Assembly: GCA_003215335.1 (NCBI GenBank)
Contig: QCKM01000003.1
Span: 32,001-96,000, forward strand
Direction: 5' to 3'
Length of the DNA: 64,000 nucleotides
Source of the DNA: Prochlorococcus sp. AG-409-P01
GTDB lineage: Bacteria > Cyanobacteriota > Cyanobacteriia > PCC-6307 > Cyanobiaceae
The first letter of the stretch is position 1. Each line of letters starts with the position of its first letter. Of the stretch, positions 31,599-42,036 are shown piece by piece. The notes below the pieces were generated by a model. The model worked only from the letters and a program-made list of their open reading frames with translations. It was not told the DNA's origin and searched no databases. The translations under genes and the position numbers were made by a program.

Positions 31599-31711
31599 TT
31601 ATTTGTTATTAGATGTCAGAGTTATACAAACTTATTAGCAATCGTATAAACACGAGTGTCTCTATCTCATAGATAAATAATAATTTTTTGCTCAATGCTT
31701 AGATTATAAGT

Positions 31712-32605
31712 TTATTGATGCATGAGCATTATCAAACTTCTCGTAACTTTCGCTGCCAGCACACTACTTATACCAGAAGGGTCAATTTGTGGAGCAAGCT
31801 CTACAATGTCTGCAGCTACGATTTGATGATCTCGCAAAATTTCAACCACTGCAGCAAAGTCGTTCCAAAGAAAACCTCCTGGTTCGGGTGTCCCTGTTCC
31901 AGGCATTACACTTGGGTCGAACCAATCTAAGTCTATAGTTATATATAAAGGTCTTCCTTTGTAAACCTTTAGCGCACTTTCTAGTTCTACTGATCCATTT
32001 CCAGTTCTATAATGTATATATCTTTTACTTGTTATAATTTCTTTGAACTCTTCTTTCGTACCACTCCTAATAGCTAATTGAAAAAGTTTTTTACTTGGCA
32101 GTACTTCTAAGCATCTACGCATAGAACATGCATGACTATGCTTTGTTCCTAGCCATTCTTCGCGTAAATCTGCATGGGCATCTAATTGGATCAGAATGAG
32201 ATCAGGATAGTATTCTGCTACTGCTGATACAGCTCCTGAGGTTATAGAATGTTCCCCACCAAGCATTAGTGGCTTTAGTCCTAGTTTAATTAATTTAGAC
32301 GTTGCCTTTTTTACTTCTTTTACTACAGGTTCTGGCGCACCATATGGAATTTCTAAGCATCCGAAGTCTGTAAAGCTAAGTTCTTCTAAATCCATCTGCA
32401 ATTGTGGACAATAGCTTTCTAGACAAATGCTTGCATCACATATTGCTATTGGTCCGAATCGTGTCCCTGGTTTGAAAGAAGTGGTGCCGTCATAAGGCAC
32501 TCCAAAAATTCCTATTTGAGAGTTTTCATGGCTTACTTTTGCGCTCATGAAGATTGGGCTTCTTCTATTAAATGTGGCTTCTGTATTTGCATTTTGTTGT
32601 GGCAT
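31712..32605 (-). CDS. speB: Agmatinase-family ureohydrolase
   Basis: Manganese ureohydrolase, 297 residues, expected to split agmatine into putrescine and urea. The metal ligands appear in LGGEHSITSG, QLDAHADLR and TIDLDWFDPSVMPGTGTPEPGG. The ATG shares one base with the stop of speE (TAATG), tying it to polyamine synthesis. Other ureohydrolases (arginase, guanidine hydrolase) share the motifs, and the pairing with speE is the main reason for this choice. Confidence 0.88.
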   Translation of the reverse strand: MPQQNANTEATFNRRSPIFMSAKVSHENSQIGIFGVPYDGTTSFKPGTRFGPIAICDASICLESYCPQLQMDLEELSFTDFGCLEIPYGAPEPVVKEVKKATSKLIKLGLKPLMLGGEHSITSGAVSAVAEYYPDLILIQLDAHADLREEWLGTKHSHACSMRRCLEVLPSKKLFQLAIRSGTKEEFKEIITSKRYIHYRTGNGSVELESALKVYKGRPLYITIDLDWFDPSVMPGTGTPEPGGFLWNDFAAVVEILRDHQIVAADIVELAPQIDPSGISSVLAAKVTRSLIMLMHQ

Positions 32606-33453
32606 TAATTTAGCTCCCTTTCAATAAAGGCTGGCATTGATTCAAAGGCACCTTTTTGCCAGCGTGTGCTCCAGATTTCGCATTCCTTTGAAATTTCTTT
32701 TGCTCTATTTGGATATGGATTGAGGTATCTTGACCCATCTTTTGCTGCAAATGTCCAACTCCACCAACCACTTGGGTACATTGGAACATGTCCATAGAGT
32801 GGATCTGCATATTCGAAAATTTCACGGATTAATCGAATGATATCTATATGTATTTGGTGGAATGATTCTGGAGATTCGCTTTGTATTCCGAAAACACCTC
32901 CTGATCGCAGGATGCGATGGCAATGTTTAAAGAATGATTCATTAAAGAGACCTTCTGAAGGTCCAGAAGGGTCAGAACTGTCCACCAACACAACGTCGTA
33001 AGAGGATTTTGTTGACTTGGCAACCCACTCAACTCCATCATTAATATTTAGCTTTAGCCGAGGGTCTTCCCAAGCATTACCGCCAATTTGTGGCAAGTAC
33101 TCTTTACTTAATTCCACGACTCGAGAGTCGATTTCAACCAGATCAACTTGTTGTACTTCTTTGTGGCGTAGACATTCACGAGCTGTTCCTCCATCACCGC
33201 CTCCTATTATCAAAATTTTCTTGAGTTCGGCTGCGCTACACAAAGCTGGATGAACAAGGCATTCATGGTATTGCTTTTCTTGTAGTTCGGCTGTCATCCA
33301 GCACCCATCTAGTAAAAGACCTTTCCCATATCGTTGACTTTCGATAATCGTAATTTGTTGGAAACCACTATTTTCTTCATGAATGGTGTGTCCTTTAAGG
33401 CCATAGCGGACTCCTTGATGACATTCATCAATCCATGACTCTGTCTGTTTCAT
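32605..33453 (-). CDS. speE: Spermidine synthase
   Basis: Transfers aminopropyl from decarboxylated SAM to putrescine. The 282-residue protein has the SAM-binding-like loop [18 protein letters not shown], the acidic [11 protein letters not shown], and the catalytic [16 protein letters not shown]. It begins the two-gene unit speE-speB; together they turn agmatine into spermidine. SAM decarboxylase and arginine decarboxylase are not in the window. Confidence 0.95.
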   Translation of the reverse strand: MKQTESWIDECHQGVRYGLKGHTIHEENSGFQQITIIESQRYGKGLLLDGCWMTAELQEKQYHECLVHPALCSAAELKKILIIGGGDGGTARECLRHKEVQQVDLVEIDSRVVELSKEYLPQIGGNAWEDPRLKLNINDGVEWVAKSTKSSYDVVLVDSSDPSGPSEGLFNESFFKHCHRILRSGGVFGIQSESPESFHQIHIDIIRLIREIFEYADPLYGHVPMYPSGWWSWTFAAKDGSRYLNPYPNRAKEISKECEIWSTRWQKGAFESMPAFIERELN

Positions 33454-33526
33454 TGGCTATTATGTGTCATTTTTAAAGGTATCTAGCTCGTGGAAGCATT
33501 TCATTGATGTTGTTCGGTCTTTATAA

Positions 33527-33964
33527 ATGTCACAACATCTCTATATCAAGGATCTGTTGGTAATACCAGGCGATGAATTGACATGGCGTTTTTCTCGTAA
33601 TTCTGGCCCTGGAGGTCAATCAGTGAACAAGACGGATTCCTATGTTGAATTGATATTTGATTTTAATGCCTCAAAAACTTTGACCTCTGTGCAAAAGCAA
33701 CGAATCCAAGATTATTGTGGAAATCGCTTAGTGAAAGGTTGTCTGAGGGTTTGTGCTAGGGATAAACGTACGCAATATCGGAATAGGAAGTCTGCCTATG
33801 AGCGTATGGCCAATTTGTTAGGAGCAGCTCTGAAGATGCCTTCTCCCTCTAGAAGAATGACGAGGCCAACATATGGATCAGTTAAGCGACGCCTTTTGAA
33901 AAAGCAGCAAAGAAGTTTGGTTAAAAAGTTCAGGAAATCGAGTTCTGATTTGGACGAATTCTGA
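33527..33964 (+). CDS. arfB: Peptidyl-tRNA hydrolase ArfB-like ribosome rescue factor
   Basis: A 145-residue release-factor-like protein. The catalytic Gly-Gly-Gln is at residues 29-31 (NSGPGGQSVNKTDS), and it has the basic tail (RRLLKKQQRSLVKKFRK) that in ArfB/YaeJ enters the empty mRNA channel of stalled ribosomes. It lacks the codon-recognition domain of true release factors. Divergent from speE, 73 bases between starts. Convergent with mazG. Confidence 0.88.
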   Translation: MSQHLYIKDLLVIPGDELTWRFSRNSGPGGQSVNKTDSYVELIFDFNASKTLTSVQKQRIQDYCGNRLVKGCLRVCARDKRTQYRNRKSAYERMANLLGAALKMPSPSRRMTRPTYGSVKRRLLKKQQRSLVKKFRKSSSDLDEF

Positions 33965-33984
33965 TGTCTAATGACTAACTTTGC

Positions 33985-34806
33985 TTAATGATTCTTTTCA
34001 TTGATTTCTTGTTTGGCCTTTTGCCACATCTTCTCTAGCTCAGTAATCGATCTACCAGATACATTACCTTTAAGTTTCTTTTCCATAATTGAGAATCGTT
34101 CCAGAAATCTTTTATTTGTTCCTGCCAGCCCTTCTTCTAAGTTGATACCATACCAGCGTGCAATATTGATCAAAGTAAAAATCACATCGCCAAGTTCTTG
34201 CTGAGCTTCAGCTTTGTTTTTTTTATAAATAGCATCTTTTAACTCTGCAAGCTCTTCATCTACTTTGTTTAAGACTCCTTCGATGCTTTCCCATTCAAAT
34301 CCTAATTGAGCCACTTTTTTCGAGATAGTCATTGCACCTGCAATTTCTGATTGTGAATAAATTTTTCGGCGAAGTTCATCACTTACAGGACTGGATGAAA
34401 AAGAAGGTGGTTTCTCTAGAGCTTTTTGAGCTTCCCACCTAGTTTTCACTTCTTGATAAGTTAGTTTTGAAATTTTGTCGAAAACATGAGGATGTCTTCG
34501 AATTAATTTTTTTGATATACCCTCTGCTACATCTGCAATATTAAATCGATTTTGTTCTCCTGCTATTTGTGAATGCAGTATCACTTGGAGGAGTAGATCA
34601 CCTAGTTCTTCGCAAAGATTATTGTCATCTTCATTACGAATTGCATTTATTACTTCATAAGTTTCTTCAAGTGCAAATGGTATGAGTGAGAGATGAGTCT
34701 GCTCTACATCCCATGGACACCCTTCTTCAGGGTCACGAAGCCGAGTGACAATGTCAATCAGCTCAGACAGAGCCGCAAGGGATGAATTTTTGATTTGAGG
34801 GTCCAT
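33985..34806 (-). CDS. mazG: Nucleoside triphosphate pyrophosphohydrolase MazG
   Basis: Hydrolyses nucleoside triphosphates to monophosphates and pyrophosphate, cleaning the pool and possibly moderating (p)ppGpp. Two tandem MazG domains are seen: DPEEGCPWDVEQTHLSLIPFALEETYE with LCEELGDLLLQVILHS, and a second around EELAELKDAI with ELGDVIFTLINIARW. The ATG at 34806 (273 residues) leads directly into the domain; a start 24 codons upstream would overlap the neighbouring gene. Cyanophages often carry a different, single-domain MazG. Confidence 0.92.
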   Translation of the reverse strand: MDPQIKNSSLAALSELIDIVTRLRDPEEGCPWDVEQTHLSLIPFALEETYEVINAIRNEDDNNLCEELGDLLLQVILHSQIAGEQNRFNIADVAEGISKKLIRRHPHVFDKISKLTYQEVKTRWEAQKALEKPPSFSSSPVSDELRRKIYSQSEIAGAMTISKKVAQLGFEWESIEGVLNKVDEELAELKDAIYKKNKAEAQQELGDVIFTLINIARWYGINLEEGLAGTNKRFLERFSIMEKKLKGNVSGRSITELEKMWQKAKQEINEKNH

Positions 34807-34831
34807 TAGTTTTGTTTTGATCTGTTTACTT

Positions 34832-35323
34832 TTATCTACGAAACCAGCGTTTCCATTCAATAGGAATTGGATCTCCATCTTGCACGAGATGTAACCATAA
34901 GCTGGCTTCTATTCCTATCAAACAAAAAAGTAGATATCTTGATTGAAATTTTAAATTTGTGCTTAATTGATCAAATGCTTGGAGAAATTCAATTAGGTCA
35001 AAAAAATCGAGAAGAATAAGCAGAAACCAGAAATAAATAAATAAATAAATAAGTTTGACAATTGTTCCAATTATTGGTCCATGGGAGAAGATTGAGCGAT
35101 GTGGGATAACTTTTCGGTAGGGCCACCATATCCACTTGAGAAAGCCCCAGCGCTGTAAGGCACGTGATTGAGTATCTAGATCTGGTGACAACCAAAGACC
35201 TCCTAGTGCAAAGCTAAGCGCACCAATTAGTCCACATCTCCAATCAGTGAGCAGACTTAGACCTATGCCAAAAGGGAAACAGCAAAGCAGAGTGGCTAGG
35301 TCATGTTGCTGCCCTGAGGCCAT
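34832..35323 (-). CDS. Membrane protein of the DUF2227 'putative metal-binding' type
   Basis: A 163-residue protein with a short soluble start (SGQQHDLATLL), two glycine-rich hydrophobic segments, the conserved SPDLDTQSRALQRWGFLKWIWWPYRKVIPHRSIFSHGPIIGT block (His/Asp residues thought to bind metal) and two more membrane segments. I place it in DUF2227 from that block. The third hydrophobic segment is encoded by an AAAT repeat (35031-35052) giving L-I-Y-L-F-I-Y-F. It lies 25 bases upstream of mazG on the same strand. Confidence 0.75.
   Translation of the reverse strand: MASGQQHDLATLLCCFPFGIGLSLLTDWRCGLIGALSFALGGLWLSPDLDTQSRALQRWGFLKWIWWPYRKVIPHRSIFSHGPIIGTIVKLIYLFIYFWFLLILLDFFDLIEFLQAFDQLSTNLKFQSRYLLFCLIGIEASLWLHLVQDGDPIPIEWKRWFRR
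35031..35052. repeat. Five-unit AAAT tetranucleotide repeat inside a gene
   Basis: (AAAT)5 followed by AA, read on the minus strand as TTTA units within the membrane protein gene. Loss or gain of one unit would shift the reading frame. Confidence 0.85.
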
Positions 35324-35378
35324 GTGTTTGACTAATTAGACATGCCTAGGATGCCTATTTAGGGCAGACTTGTCTTAT

Positions 35379-35450
<72 letters not shown>

Positions 35451-35935
35451 TTAACTTTCTTGTTGATCATTCCTCTGATGAGGCCCAAATATCAGCATTA
35501 CCACATTTTTGAGTGCTTAGCTTTTACGTGGAGAGTGTGAATGGTTCGAATAGCGACTTTTGGTTAATCCTTTAAATGATTTGGGAGGTATGACGAATTG
35601 GATTGATAATTGAGATATTGGATGACCATGGCTGCTTTTCGCGTGGATTCCATAAGAACCTGATTCCTTAGTGTGCAAGTAAAGAGGCTGTCTTCGCAGC
35701 AATATTCCAACTTACAAGGATGAGTTTGGCTTGCAGAATCATTTGAAAGTAATTAGGAAGATGCGCTTTGATTTGTTAGGAATGTCTTTAGAGAAGATTA
35801 TTTGCTTGCTTCGGTGGTCTAACTAATTGATATGATTATCTATTGCTTTTGTGACCTAATGCCTCTTGATGTCACCGCCCTATTTTTAGTGCTTGAGCAT
35901 ATATCTAAGTGGGGTTAATAAGTTTTCTTGAAGGA
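35451..35935. other. 485 bases without a confident gene
   Basis: The longest gap in the window, between tRNA-Val and the DesA-type desaturase. Minus-strand frames exist (for example 61 codons at 35517-35702 from a TTG, and 29 codons overlapping it) but none has a ribosome site or a recognisable motif. I see no strong hairpin or repeat. It could hold a small RNA or the desaturase leader. Confidence 0.6.
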
Positions 35936-37069
35936 TCAGAGATCTAAGACGGGACTTGTTATCTTTCTTGCTTCTTTTAAGGTTGTGAGTATTTGTTTTT
36001 CTGAATCCCATAGAACATATTTAAAGCATTTTGGTATATCTGAAATAGTTAAAATTTTTGCATTTTTAAGAAGTTGCTGATTTCTTATATGGCAAGCACG
36101 TAATCTATAGTTAGGAATCATGTAACAAAGGTGATGCACACTGTGGAAAGATATATCTGCAAAGAACCAATTTAACCAGCGAGGTACATTTAGATTACTA
36201 CTGCCTTCAGTGGCAGCAGGGAGGGATTTCCAGTCATTAGTTCTATGAGCATAAGAATCTTCAAAGTTGTGTTGGACAAAAAATACGCAGATAAAAATAG
36301 CCGCCGATATTGTCATTATAAAGGAGTAACATGTCCAGAAAAGACCTATGCCTAGCCACTTACTCATGCAATACCAGCTGTAAATTACTAATACATTATT
36401 TGCAAGAAGATCTAATAGTTCTCCTTTTGTATACCAATAGTTGGATTTATGGGATAAGAGTTTTGATGGAAGTGTTTTAAAACTATTGAACCCTGACTTC
36501 TTTGATTCATGAAATAAGTCATGGCAAAGTGACCAGCCAAATTCAATTAGTCCAAGAATTAATGTGAGTCTAGGCTTGATAATAAGATAAAAGAAACCAC
36601 CAGGAAATAGCATTAATGGGTGCCTGCTAATTCCATAAAGTAACTTTTGATGATTGGCAAGAGCTTGATATTCTTTGAGTGTAATTACTGCTGAGGGCCC
36701 TCGATAAAGTTCCCAGTTTCCATTGTGCTTGTGATGAAATGCATGACCTCTGGACCAAGGATGTTGCGGTATCGCGTTAAGAGCTCCTAAAAGAAAACCT
36801 GTTATACGATTTAGCCATTGCGACCGAAATAATGAGCCATGCCCACAATCGTGCATTAATGAAAATGTTCTTGATGAAAGCAAAATTAAAAGCCCAAGAA
36901 CTGGTAGTAGTTGAAATGCTTTAAGAGTTCCAGATAAGCCTGTTTGATCAATTTTGCTGATTATTATCCAAAGCCCAATTATTGGAAGGACAGTTGAGAG
37001 TATCTGCCAAGTTGCTCGACAGTTGCTTCGATTTAGATAAGGAACAAGTATAAAATCTCCCCTGCGCAC
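35936..37069 (-). CDS. DesA-type membrane fatty acid desaturase
   Basis: Di-iron membrane desaturase of 377 residues acting on lipid-bound acyl chains. The three histidine boxes are HDCGH (about 75), HAFHHKH (about 111) and HSVHH (about 313), with two membrane-spanning pairs between them. The layout is that of acyl-lipid omega-6/omega-3 (DesA/DesB) desaturases rather than DesC; a carotenoid-modifying member is a weaker alternative. The start is GTG. The frame stays open 36 codons upstream without a normal start. The 251 bases before it hold nothing firm. Confidence 0.82.
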   Translation of the reverse strand: MRRGDFILVPYLNRSNCRATWQILSTVLPIIGLWIIISKIDQTGLSGTLKAFQLLPVLGLLILLSSRTFSLMHDCGHGSLFRSQWLNRITGFLLGALNAIPQHPWSRGHAFHHKHNGNWELYRGPSAVITLKEYQALANHQKLLYGISRHPLMLFPGGFFYLIIKPRLTLILGLIEFGWSLCHDLFHESKKSGFNSFKTLPSKLLSHKSNYWYTKGELLDLLANNVLVIYSWYCMSKWLGIGLFWTCYSFIMTISAAIFICVFFVQHNFEDSYAHRTNDWKSLPAATEGSSNLNVPRWLNWFFADISFHSVHHLCYMIPNYRLRACHIRNQQLLKNAKILTISDIPKCFKYVLWDSEKQILTTLKEARKITSPVLDL

Positions 37070-37320
37070 TTGGTTAGTAGCAGTACGGGAGTCAGAAGTA
37101 GCTTGTGGTTGGTGTGACAGATGCTTTTTTTGACTAGTGCCCCTAATCTGCCATGAAGCTCAACTTTAAGTGGATTTCTCTTATTTTCGTAGGATCAGAG
37201 ATTTGCAGTAAATCTATTACTACCAAGGGGTTTTGCTATTTATAAGAACTTTTTGCTAAATGTTCGGGAACTGTTGAAAAGCTATTTTCTGGCCCGAAAA
37301 GTTATTTGGTTTTTACACAG

Positions 37321-37590
37321 TTAATGGTTTGAGAGAGCATGAAGTTGGGTTTCTCGATCATCTAAGAGAGTTTTTAGCCATTTAGCAGCTAATGCTGGAG
37401 AGATTGTGCGGTCATGAAGGAATCCACATATGACCTGATAAAGAGGTCCGACGTTTGCTTCAAGATTGAAGCGAGCGTCAAAAGCAAGGACTTGTTCTTT
37501 TGTTTTGCACGCTCTGAGTTGATCGACAATGGCTTCTCGTGCCTGAGTGCTCATTGTGGTTGTGGTCGGAGCTTTGATGGCAAGCTTCAT
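37321..37590 (-). CDS. Unrecognised 89-residue protein
   Basis: A small soluble protein that I do not recognise. After a Thr-rich start (APTTTTMS) it looks all-helical: REAIVDQLRACKTKEQVLAF, then PLYQVICGFLHDRTISPALAAKWLKTLL. A later ATG (residue 13) could be the real start. It stands alone between the desaturase and another small gene, all on the minus strand. The regular helical pattern argues that it is a true gene. Confidence 0.65.
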   Translation of the reverse strand: MKLAIKAPTTTTMSTQAREAIVDQLRACKTKEQVLAFDARFNLEANVGPLYQVICGFLHDRTISPALAAKWLKTLLDDRETQLHALSNH

Positions 37591-37751
37591 TGGCTTTGGA
37601 ACGAAGGGTTGGCTTTGCCTAATAGTTCATGCATAGCTAGGGGATAGGCTTTGGCGCCACACTTTTAGTTCTTGTTGTTTTTTTGAGGTAAATGTCCATT
37701 CGATAAAAAGGAATTGCGAATACTGGAAATTTATCGATGCATTAAGTGAGA

Positions 37752-38009
37752 TCATTCTTCTGGGAAAAGCAAGGCAGCCAGCTCATCGGCATCGACGTCA
37801 TATACCCTCGCCAGGGAGGTTTCAATTGCGCTGGTGACCTCCCCAGGGAGGAAACGCATGGCATTAAGGGCATCTTCAGTGATTTCGTCAGTGACTAATG
37901 CTTCTTCACTATCAAGTTTTTCGTCATTTATCATTGCGATAACCCATGATTGATAGGCATATACAAGATCTGAAAATTCGAGTTCTGGGTCATTGAGGTC
38001 GAGGGCCAT
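37752..38009 (-). CDS. Unrecognised acidic 85-residue protein
   Basis: A strongly acidic, helical protein (MALDLNDPELEFSDLVYAY, ending DADELAALLFPEE) without membrane segments or cysteines. It is divergent from the 152-residue gene at 38086 with 76 bases between starts, so the two may share a control region. No family comes to mind. Size, clean ATG and even composition support a real gene. Confidence 0.7.
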   Translation of the reverse strand: MALDLNDPELEFSDLVYAYQSWVIAMINDEKLDSEEALVTDEITEDALNAMRFLPGEVTSAIETSLARVYDVDADELAALLFPEE

Positions 38010-38085
38010 CAGTTTTAATCATCTGCTTCCTTAATAAGGTTAATGGGGGATAGCAGAACGAAAGTCAACAGAGAAGCTATCTGCT

Positions 38086-38544
38086 ATGGAAGAATCCACA
38101 AAAATCAACCTCCAGGCAAATGTCTTTGATTTTGCCGTGACAGAATTGGTCCGCCAAAACAGAGAAAGTTTTCAGCCTCTGTGGACTGTCGATAGTTGGG
38201 TGAAGTTTTTGATATGGCTTGGTTTGAATTGTGGCTTGGCCAGTGATAGAGAAGCATTTGAGCTTTTTGCTGACGCATTAGGTGATCGTTTGACTATGCG
38301 TATGAGGAAGATTTTTTTTGAAAGGGCTTTAGGGGATCTTCATCTTCAAATTTTGGGGGACCCTGCAGAAGGTCATGTGTTAGTAATGCCTAGTGGACCT
38401 ACTTCATCTCTTAGCCACAACCATGTGAAAGAAGCCTTGCAGACAGTGGGTTTATTCGATCAAGTGACTCCTGATTCCAGCAAGTGGCAAACTTTGGACG
38501 CAATGGTAGTAATTCCTAGGAAAGAGACTCAGTCTTCCTCTTGA
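38086..38544 (+). CDS. Unrecognised 152-residue protein upstream of valS
   Basis: A soluble protein starting MEESTKINLQANVFDFAVTELV, mostly helical in its first 90 residues (SWVKFLIWLGLNCGLASDREAFELFADAL) and then more extended. No catalytic motif seen. valS follows 66 bases later on the same strand. I do not recognise the family; codon use and length say it is expressed as protein. Confidence 0.75.
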   Translation: MEESTKINLQANVFDFAVTELVRQNRESFQPLWTVDSWVKFLIWLGLNCGLASDREAFELFADALGDRLTMRMRKIFFERALGDLHLQILGDPAEGHVLVMPSGPTSSLSHNHVKEALQTVGLFDQVTPDSSKWQTLDAMVVIPRKETQSSS

Positions 38545-38610
38545 TTTTTCAATATTGAGTTTTCTATGGCTGCCTTTTGAGAGCATAGGTAAAACACTTT
38601 TATTTCCGTC

Positions 38611-41412
38611 TTGACTGAGTTGTCCTCTGACCCTAAAAGATTTGGCAAGGGAATTGATTCACTTCCCAAGACCTACGACCCGCAGGGAACTGAGATTCGT
38701 TGGCAATCTGCTTGGGAAGAAGGGCAGGCTTTTCACCCTGATCCAATGGATCAGGGTGAGGCGTTTTCTCTTGTAATTCCTCCGCCCAATGTGACTGGAA
38801 GTTTGCATATGGGACATGCCTTTAATACTTCTTTAATCGACACAATTGTGCGGTTTCAGAGACTTCGGGGAAAGAACGTACTTTGTTTGCCTGGAACTGA
38901 TCACGCGTCTATTGCCGTCCAGACAATTCTTGAAAAACAGCTTAATGATCAAGGGACTAATCGATATGAGATAGGACGTAGTCGCTTTCTAGAACGAGCT
39001 TGGCATTGGAAGGAAGAAAGTGGTGGTCAAATTGTTTCCCAGCTTCGTCGACTGGGTTATTCAGTTGATTGGCAAAGGCAACGCTTCACGCTTGATGAAG
39101 GGCTAAGTGATGCTGTATGCGAAGCGTTTATTCGTTTACACGAACAAGGTTTGATTTATCGAGGTGAATATTTGGTTAATTGGTGTCCTGCCTCTGGATC
39201 GGCTGTCAGTGACCTTGAAGTGGAGATGAAAGAAGTTGAAGGATATCTTTGGCATTTTCGATATCCCTTTAAAGGCGGTTTGACCGTTGATGGTACAACC
39301 CATTTGGAAGTAGCTACTACCCGACCAGAAACGATGCTTGGTGATGTAGCTGTGGCTGTTAATCCTTTAGATGAGCGTTATCGACATTTGGTCGGCCAGA
39401 AATTGATAGTTCCTTTTGTTAATAGAGAAATACCAGTCATTGCTGATTCGCATGTTGCGCAGGATTTTGGAACTGGATGTGTAAAGGTCACTCCAGCTCA
39501 TGATCCAAATGACTTTGCGATTGGTCAAAGACATGATCTGCCTCAGGTTACGGTGATTGGCAAAAATGGAATCATGAACGACCAGGCTGGCAGGTTTGCA
39601 GGTCTGGATCGTTTTGAGGCTCGCGAGGCAGTGGTAGCTGCATTAAAAGATGCTGGATTGCTTTCAAAAGTTGAGGCTCATAGACATTCAGTTCCTTTTT
39701 CTGATCGAGGAAAAGTTCCTGTAGAACCTCTCCTTTCAACCCAATGGTTTGTTCGAATGGAGCCTTTGGCTGAGAGGTGTCGTGATTTTTTGGATAAGGG
39801 TGAACCTAATTTCGTGCCTGAAAGATGGGGCAAGGTTTATCGCGATTGGTTAACGGATATTCGAGATTGGTGCATTAGTAGACAGCTTTGGTGGGGTCAT
39901 CGAATTCCTGCTTGGTTTGTTGTTAGTGAGACTGATGGCAAGGTTACTGATTCCACTCCATATGTAGTCGCTCATTCTGAAAAAGAAGCTTTGAAAAAGG
40001 CAAGAGAAAAGTTTCTTGAACCTGTTGAATTGCATCAGGATGAAGACGTTTTGGATACTTGGTTTTCTAGTGGATTATGGCCTTTCTCAACATTGGGATG
40101 GCCTGATGAACAATCTCTTGATTTCGAACGTTGGTATCCAACAAATACCTTAGTAACTGGTTTTGACATTATTTTTTTCTGGGTAGCAAGGATGACAATG
40201 ATGGCTGGAATATTTACTGGTCGAATGCCATTTAGGGATGTTTATATCCATGGATTAGTGCGTGATGAGCACAATCGAAAAATGAGTAAAAGCGCAGGAA
40301 ATGGAATTGATCCTTTGCTACTTATCAAGACCTATGGGACTGATGCATTGAGGTTTGCTTTAGTCCGTGAAGTCGCAGGTGCTGGACAGGATATTCGGTT
40401 GGATTACGACCGTAAGACAAATAAATCAGTTTTATTGGAGGCATCTCGAAATTTCGCAAACAAGCTATGGAATGCCACTCGTTTTGCATTAATCAATCTT
40501 GGTGGTGAAACACCCCTGACTCTTGGAACTCCACATTCCTCAGCGCTGCAACTATCTGATCGCTGGATTCTGTCTCGTTTAGCGAGAGCGAATTATCAAA
40601 CAACCGAACGATATGGTTCTTATAACCTTGGGGAGGCAGCTAAAGGACTTTATGAATTTGCTTGGAATGATTTTTGTGATTGGTATCTTGAGTTAATTAA
40701 AAGACGTCTCAATCCTGTCGTAGATCCTAATAACGAGGCTCTGATTGATAGACAAACAGCACGGCAAGTATTGGCACGGGTCCTCAGTGAATTACTTATC
40801 ATGCTTCATCCTCTTATGCCTCATTTGACGGAGGAGTTATGGCATGGATTGACGGGAGCTCCAGAAGATCAATTTTTAGCATTACAACCCTGGCCTGAAT
40901 TTTCAGAAGAAGCTGTAGATGATGATCTCGAAGCTTCTTTTTCAGAATTGATTGATTCAATCAGAGTAGTTCGCAATCTTCGTGCAGTTGCAGGATTGAA
41001 GCCTTCTCAGACTGTGCCTGTGCGATTTGTAACTGGCCGCGATCAATTAGCCAAAATTCTTTTAGCAGCAAGAGCAGATGTGATTGCCCTTACACGTGCT
41101 GAAAAGCTCGAAGTCTTAGATCCAAATGAGGCTGCTGCTAATCCTTCTGTAAGGGCTTTGGCTGGTGTTAGTGGTGAGTTACAGGTTCTTCTGCCAATAG
41201 AGGGGTTAGTAGATATGGAGGCACTTAAAACTCGCCTAGAAAAAGATATTGCAAAAGCCAAGAAGGACATACATGGCTTTTCCCAGCGCTTAGCTAATGA
41301 AAATTTTGCGAATAAAGCTCCAGCAGCAGTAGTGGCTGAATGCAGAGCAAAACTTGCTGAAGCTGAGGCTCAGGCTGAATTGGCTCAAAATCGATTATCT
41401 GCCCTTGTTTAG
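38611..41412 (+). CDS. valS: Valyl-tRNA synthetase
   Basis: Class I synthetase of 933 residues. The HIGH-type motif is [11 protein letters not shown] near residue 62, the editing domain follows ([29 protein letters not shown]), the KMSKS motif is in [14 protein letters not shown] near 560, and a C-terminal coiled coil closes the protein ([21 protein letters not shown]). The start is TTG (38611), with no in-frame ATG near the conserved N-terminus. The 5' coding part contains a perfect 11-bp-arm palindrome (38734-38758). Confidence 0.97.
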   Translation: MTELSSDPKRFGKGIDSLPKTYDPQGTEIRWQSAWEEGQAFHPDPMDQGEAFSLVIPPPNVTGSLHMGHAFNTSLIDTIVRFQRLRGKNVLCLPGTDHASIAVQTILEKQLNDQGTNRYEIGRSRFLERAWHWKEESGGQIVSQLRRLGYSVDWQRQRFTLDEGLSDAVCEAFIRLHEQGLIYRGEYLVNWCPASGSAVSDLEVEMKEVEGYLWHFRYPFKGGLTVDGTTHLEVATTRPETMLGDVAVAVNPLDERYRHLVGQKLIVPFVNREIPVIADSHVAQDFGTGCVKVTPAHDPNDFAIGQRHDLPQVTVIGKNGIMNDQAGRFAGLDRFEAREAVVAALKDAGLLSKVEAHRHSVPFSDRGKVPVEPLLSTQWFVRMEPLAERCRDFLDKGEPNFVPERWGKVYRDWLTDIRDWCISRQLWWGHRIPAWFVVSETDGKVTDSTPYVVAHSEKEALKKAREKFLEPVELHQDEDVLDTWFSSGLWPFSTLGWPDEQSLDFERWYPTNTLVTGFDIIFFWVARMTMMAGIFTGRMPFRDVYIHGLVRDEHNRKMSKSAGNGIDPLLLIKTYGTDALRFALVREVAGAGQDIRLDYDRKTNKSVLLEASRNFANKLWNATRFALINLGGETPLTLGTPHSSALQLSDRWILSRLARANYQTTERYGSYNLGEAAKGLYEFAWNDFCDWYLELIKRRLNPVVDPNNEALIDRQTARQVLARVLSELLIMLHPLMPHLTEELWHGLTGAPEDQFLALQPWPEFSEEAVDDDLEASFSELIDSIRVVRNLRAVAGLKPSQTVPVRFVTGRDQLAKILLAARADVIALTRAEKLEVLDPNEAAANPSVRALAGVSGELQVLLPIEGLVDMEALKTRLEKDIAKAKKDIHGFSQRLANENFANKAPAAVVAECRAKLAEAEAQAELAQNRLSALV
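38734..38758. other. Perfect palindrome with 11-bp arms inside valS
   Basis: CACCCTGATCC, three bases (AAT), then GGATCAGGGTG. The inner seven-base arms and the spacing match a second palindrome at 45479-45495. In mRNA it would form a strong hairpin about 125 bases after the start codon. Confidence 0.6.
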
Positions 41413-41415
41413 GTG

Positions 41416-42036
41416 ATGTTTAACGCAGAGTTGTTGTTAGAGAAATTGATTCCTTTTTTACATTCTCCTTTGGGAGTTTGTTTATTTATTCCTTTCTATG
41501 CAATTTGGGTAACCCTTCTTTTGCCTGGTGTATGGGCATCAATGTTGGCAGGAGTTCTGTATGGGACTTGGGTGGGAAGTTTTATTGTGTTTGTTGGGGC
41601 ATGCTTGGGTGCAGAAGCAGCTTTTCTTCTTTCGCGAACCTTTTTGCGGAATTTTATTAATGGTTTTATGGAAAATTCTCCTAAGTTAAAAGCTTTGGAG
41701 AAAGCAGTTAGCCGTGAAGGTTTGAGGTTGATTTTTCTAACTCGCTTGTCGCCAGCATTCCCATTTAGCTTGCTTAATTTTGCTTATGGTTTGAGCAAAG
41801 TAAGTATGCGAGATTATTCAATTGGTTTGATAGGAATATTGCCTGGCACAATTTTATTTTGCGGCCTGGGGGATTTGGCTGGTGATGTTGCGAGATTTGG
41901 ACAAGTCCTTTCAGGGAGATCAGATATGGCAAGTTTGTTTTTACGGTGTATTGGAATTTTCGCAACTTTTGCAGTTGTTTGGATAGTTGGTAGAGCTGCT
42001 CGAAAAGCCATTCAGGAATCAGACTTAGATAATTGA
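41416..42036 (+). CDS. TVP38/TMEM64 (DedA-superfamily) membrane protein
   Basis: About 206 residues with five or so hydrophobic segments. The middle part has GACLGAEAAFLLSRTFLRNFI, LRLIFLTRLSPAFPFSLLNFAYGLSKV and GLIGILPGTILFCGLGD, the family's re-entrant-loop signature. Such proteins are linked to lipid or small-molecule movement across the membrane; the exact role is unknown. The ATG at 41416 lies 3 bases after the valS stop, so it is probably co-transcribed. Its end overlaps a convergent 59-codon gene by 25 bases. Confidence 0.85.
   Translation: MFNAELLLEKLIPFLHSPLGVCLFIPFYAIWVTLLLPGVWASMLAGVLYGTWVGSFIVFVGACLGAEAAFLLSRTFLRNFINGFMENSPKLKALEKAVSREGLRLIFLTRLSPAFPFSLLNFAYGLSKVSMRDYSIGLIGILPGTILFCGLGDLAGDVARFGQVLSGRSDMASLFLRCIGIFATFAVVWIVGRAARKAIQESDLDN

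Noticed and set aside
35517-35702. 61-codon minus-strand frame in the gap after tRNA-Val
   Set aside because: TTG start, no ribosome site, Ser-rich sequence without motif.
37153-37245. 30-codon plus-strand frame upstream of the DesA-type gene
   Set aside because: Too short, no ribosome site and no motif.
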